The notes below the pieces were generated by a model. That model worked only from the letters and a program-made list of their open reading frames with translations. It did no database searches and was not told the DNA's origin. This document shows positions 4,825 through 5,692 of a stretch of DNA of 5,692 nucleotides, piece after piece. How positions within the stretch are numbered: position 1 is the stretch's first letter; each line of letters begins with the position of its first letter. Source of the stretch: Candidatus Nanopelagicaceae bacterium. GTDB taxonomy: Bacteria > Actinomycetota > Actinomycetes > Nanopelagicales > Nanopelagicaceae. The position numbers and the translations under genes were made by a program. The DNA is taken from contig CANJXW010000046.1 of the NCBI GenBank assembly GCA_947478965.1, forward strand, positions 1 through 5,692. Direction: 5' to 3'.

Positions 4825-5692
4825 ATTCACCCCAGAAGTACAAGCACTTGCAGATGAAATCCTTGCCTATAGTTTGGAGCGCCTCAAAAGCGATCCACCT
4901 CTAGATGGTCCGCGTACCGCCGAAGATTTATTTAATGAAGTCGGAAATACGATTACTGCGCGCGGTCTTGGTGGCCATGATGCACTTGAAGTATTTACGG
5001 GGGTTCTTGCAAAGGCATGTATTTCAACAGATCACCCTCGCAACTTAGCTTTTATTCCATCTGCGCCAACTGAGTATTCAAACCTTTTCGATCTCGTTGT
5101 TGGTGCAAGCGCTCTATATGGCGGTTCATGGCAAGAAGGAGCAGGCGCTGTCTTTGCTGAAAACCAAGCGCTGCGCTGGTTATCTGATCTTGCAGGATTG
5201 CCGCAAAGCGCCGGTGGTGTTTTTGTTCAGGGTGGAACAATTGGAAATCTTTCGGCTCTCGTCGTTGCACGAGCCGAGGGCCGTAAAGCGCACCCAGAGG
5301 TAACTCGTTGGGCCGTTGCATGTAGCAGCGAAGCGCACTCATCAATTGCAACTGCAGCGAATGTGATGGATATAGATATTCTTAAAATTGATCCGCGCAG
5401 CGATGGCAAACTGTATGGTGAAGACGTTGCACGAGTGGTCGATCAATTCCATGCGACCTCACAAGCGCGCGTCTTTGCAGTTATTGCAACATCAGGTACA
5501 ACTAACCTTGGAATCATCGATGATTTAGCATCAATTGCTAAAGCTACCCACGATCGTGGCATCTGGTTCCACGTTGATGGGGCGTATGGCCTTGCCGCTC
5601 TCTGTGCACCGAGTGTTCGAGAAAAATTTAACGGTGTCGAAGAAGCAGATTCCTTTATCGTCGATCCACATAAGTGGCTCTTTGCGCCTTTC
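4811..5692 (+). CDS. Group II PLP-dependent decarboxylase, 3' end beyond the window (first 294 residues)
   Basis: The frame is open from ATG4811 to the last base, so the gene is cut by the window edge. It belongs to the fold-type I pyridoxal-phosphate decarboxylases (aromatic amino acid, glutamate and related decarboxylases). G-G-T-I-G-N at 141-146 binds the cofactor phosphate. A-H-S-S at 175-178 gives His176, which stacks on the PLP ring. A-T-S-G-T-T at 226-231 and H-V-D-G-A-Y-G at 254-260 follow, with Asp256 pairing with the pyridine nitrogen. D-P-H-K-W at 285-289 gives Lys288, the Schiff-base lysine. The closest relatives I recall are actinobacterial proteins with a similar FIPSAPTE and YGGSW region; their substrate is not settled. 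The start overlaps the SDR gene by 14 bases (8 if ATG4817 is used, which gives the family-like beginning MHKF). The only purine run, AGAAGGG at 4789-4795, is far from either start, so coupling to SDR translation is likely. Confidence 0.9.
   Translation, partial: MAMHKFTPEVQALADEILAYSLERLKSDPPLDGPRTAEDLFNEVGNTITARGLGGHDALEVFTGVLAKACISTDHPRNLAFIPSAPTEYSNLFDLVVGASALYGGSWQEGAGAVFAENQALRWLSDLAGLPQSAGGVFVQGGTIGNLSALVVARAEGRKAHPEVTRWAVACSSEAHSSIATAANVMDIDILKIDPRSDGKLYGEDVARVVDQFHATSQARVFAVIATSGTTNLGIIDDLASIAKATHDRGIWFHVDGAYGLAALCAPSVREKFNGVEEADSFIVDPHKWLFAPF

Noticed and set aside
1..5692. Mobile element, CRISPR array, prophage or defence genes
   Set aside because: No transposase or integrase motifs, no regularly spaced repeats and no terminal inverted repeats were found; all genes are enzymes or tRNA with a uniform base composition by eye.

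Overview
The window looks like a piece of a small, tightly packed actinobacterial chromosome. GC content is moderate, judged by eye at a bit under one half. The SGNH hydrolase tail, the small beta-carbonic anhydrase, the NDH-2 and the PLP decarboxylase all resemble actinobacterial versions of their families as I remember them. The genes occupy all but about 120 of the 5692 bases. Junctions are overlaps or gaps of 13 to 62 bases, as in streamlined genomes such as freshwater acI/Nanopelagicales. That placement is inference; no marker gene here proves it.

Layout from left to right. (1) The 3' part of a plus-strand SGNH/GDSL hydrolase (2-595). (2) A 62-base gap with a plausible promoter, then tRNA-Thr(UGU) at 658-729. 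(3) A small beta-carbonic anhydrase on the plus strand (753-1271), only 23 bases behind the tRNA and probably on the same transcript. (4) On the minus strand, a two-gene unit read right to left: a type II NADH dehydrogenase (3310-2063), then an alpha/beta hydrolase (2049-1249). The hydrolase runs tail to tail into the carbonic anhydrase with a 23-base overlap. (5) On the plus strand, a second unit: an atypical SDR fused to a DUF2867 domain (3334-4824), overlapped by a group II PLP-dependent decarboxylase that leaves the window at 5692.

The most interesting site is the 23-base gap between the divergent NDH-2 and SDR start codons. It holds two TAnnnT -10-like elements on opposite strands that share their central TA. 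Each is placed so that transcription would begin at or within a base of the start codon's A. Neither gene has a recognisable Shine-Dalgarno sequence. This suggests a pair of mutually exclusive leaderless promoters linking respiration (NDH-2) to an uncharacterised NAD(P)-type oxidoreductase/decarboxylase unit.

Functionally the window is mostly housekeeping: quinone reduction by NADH, CO2/bicarbonate conversion and a tRNA. Three or four enzymes have a clear fold but an unknown substrate. I saw no mobile element, CRISPR array, phage gene or clear intrinsic terminator.
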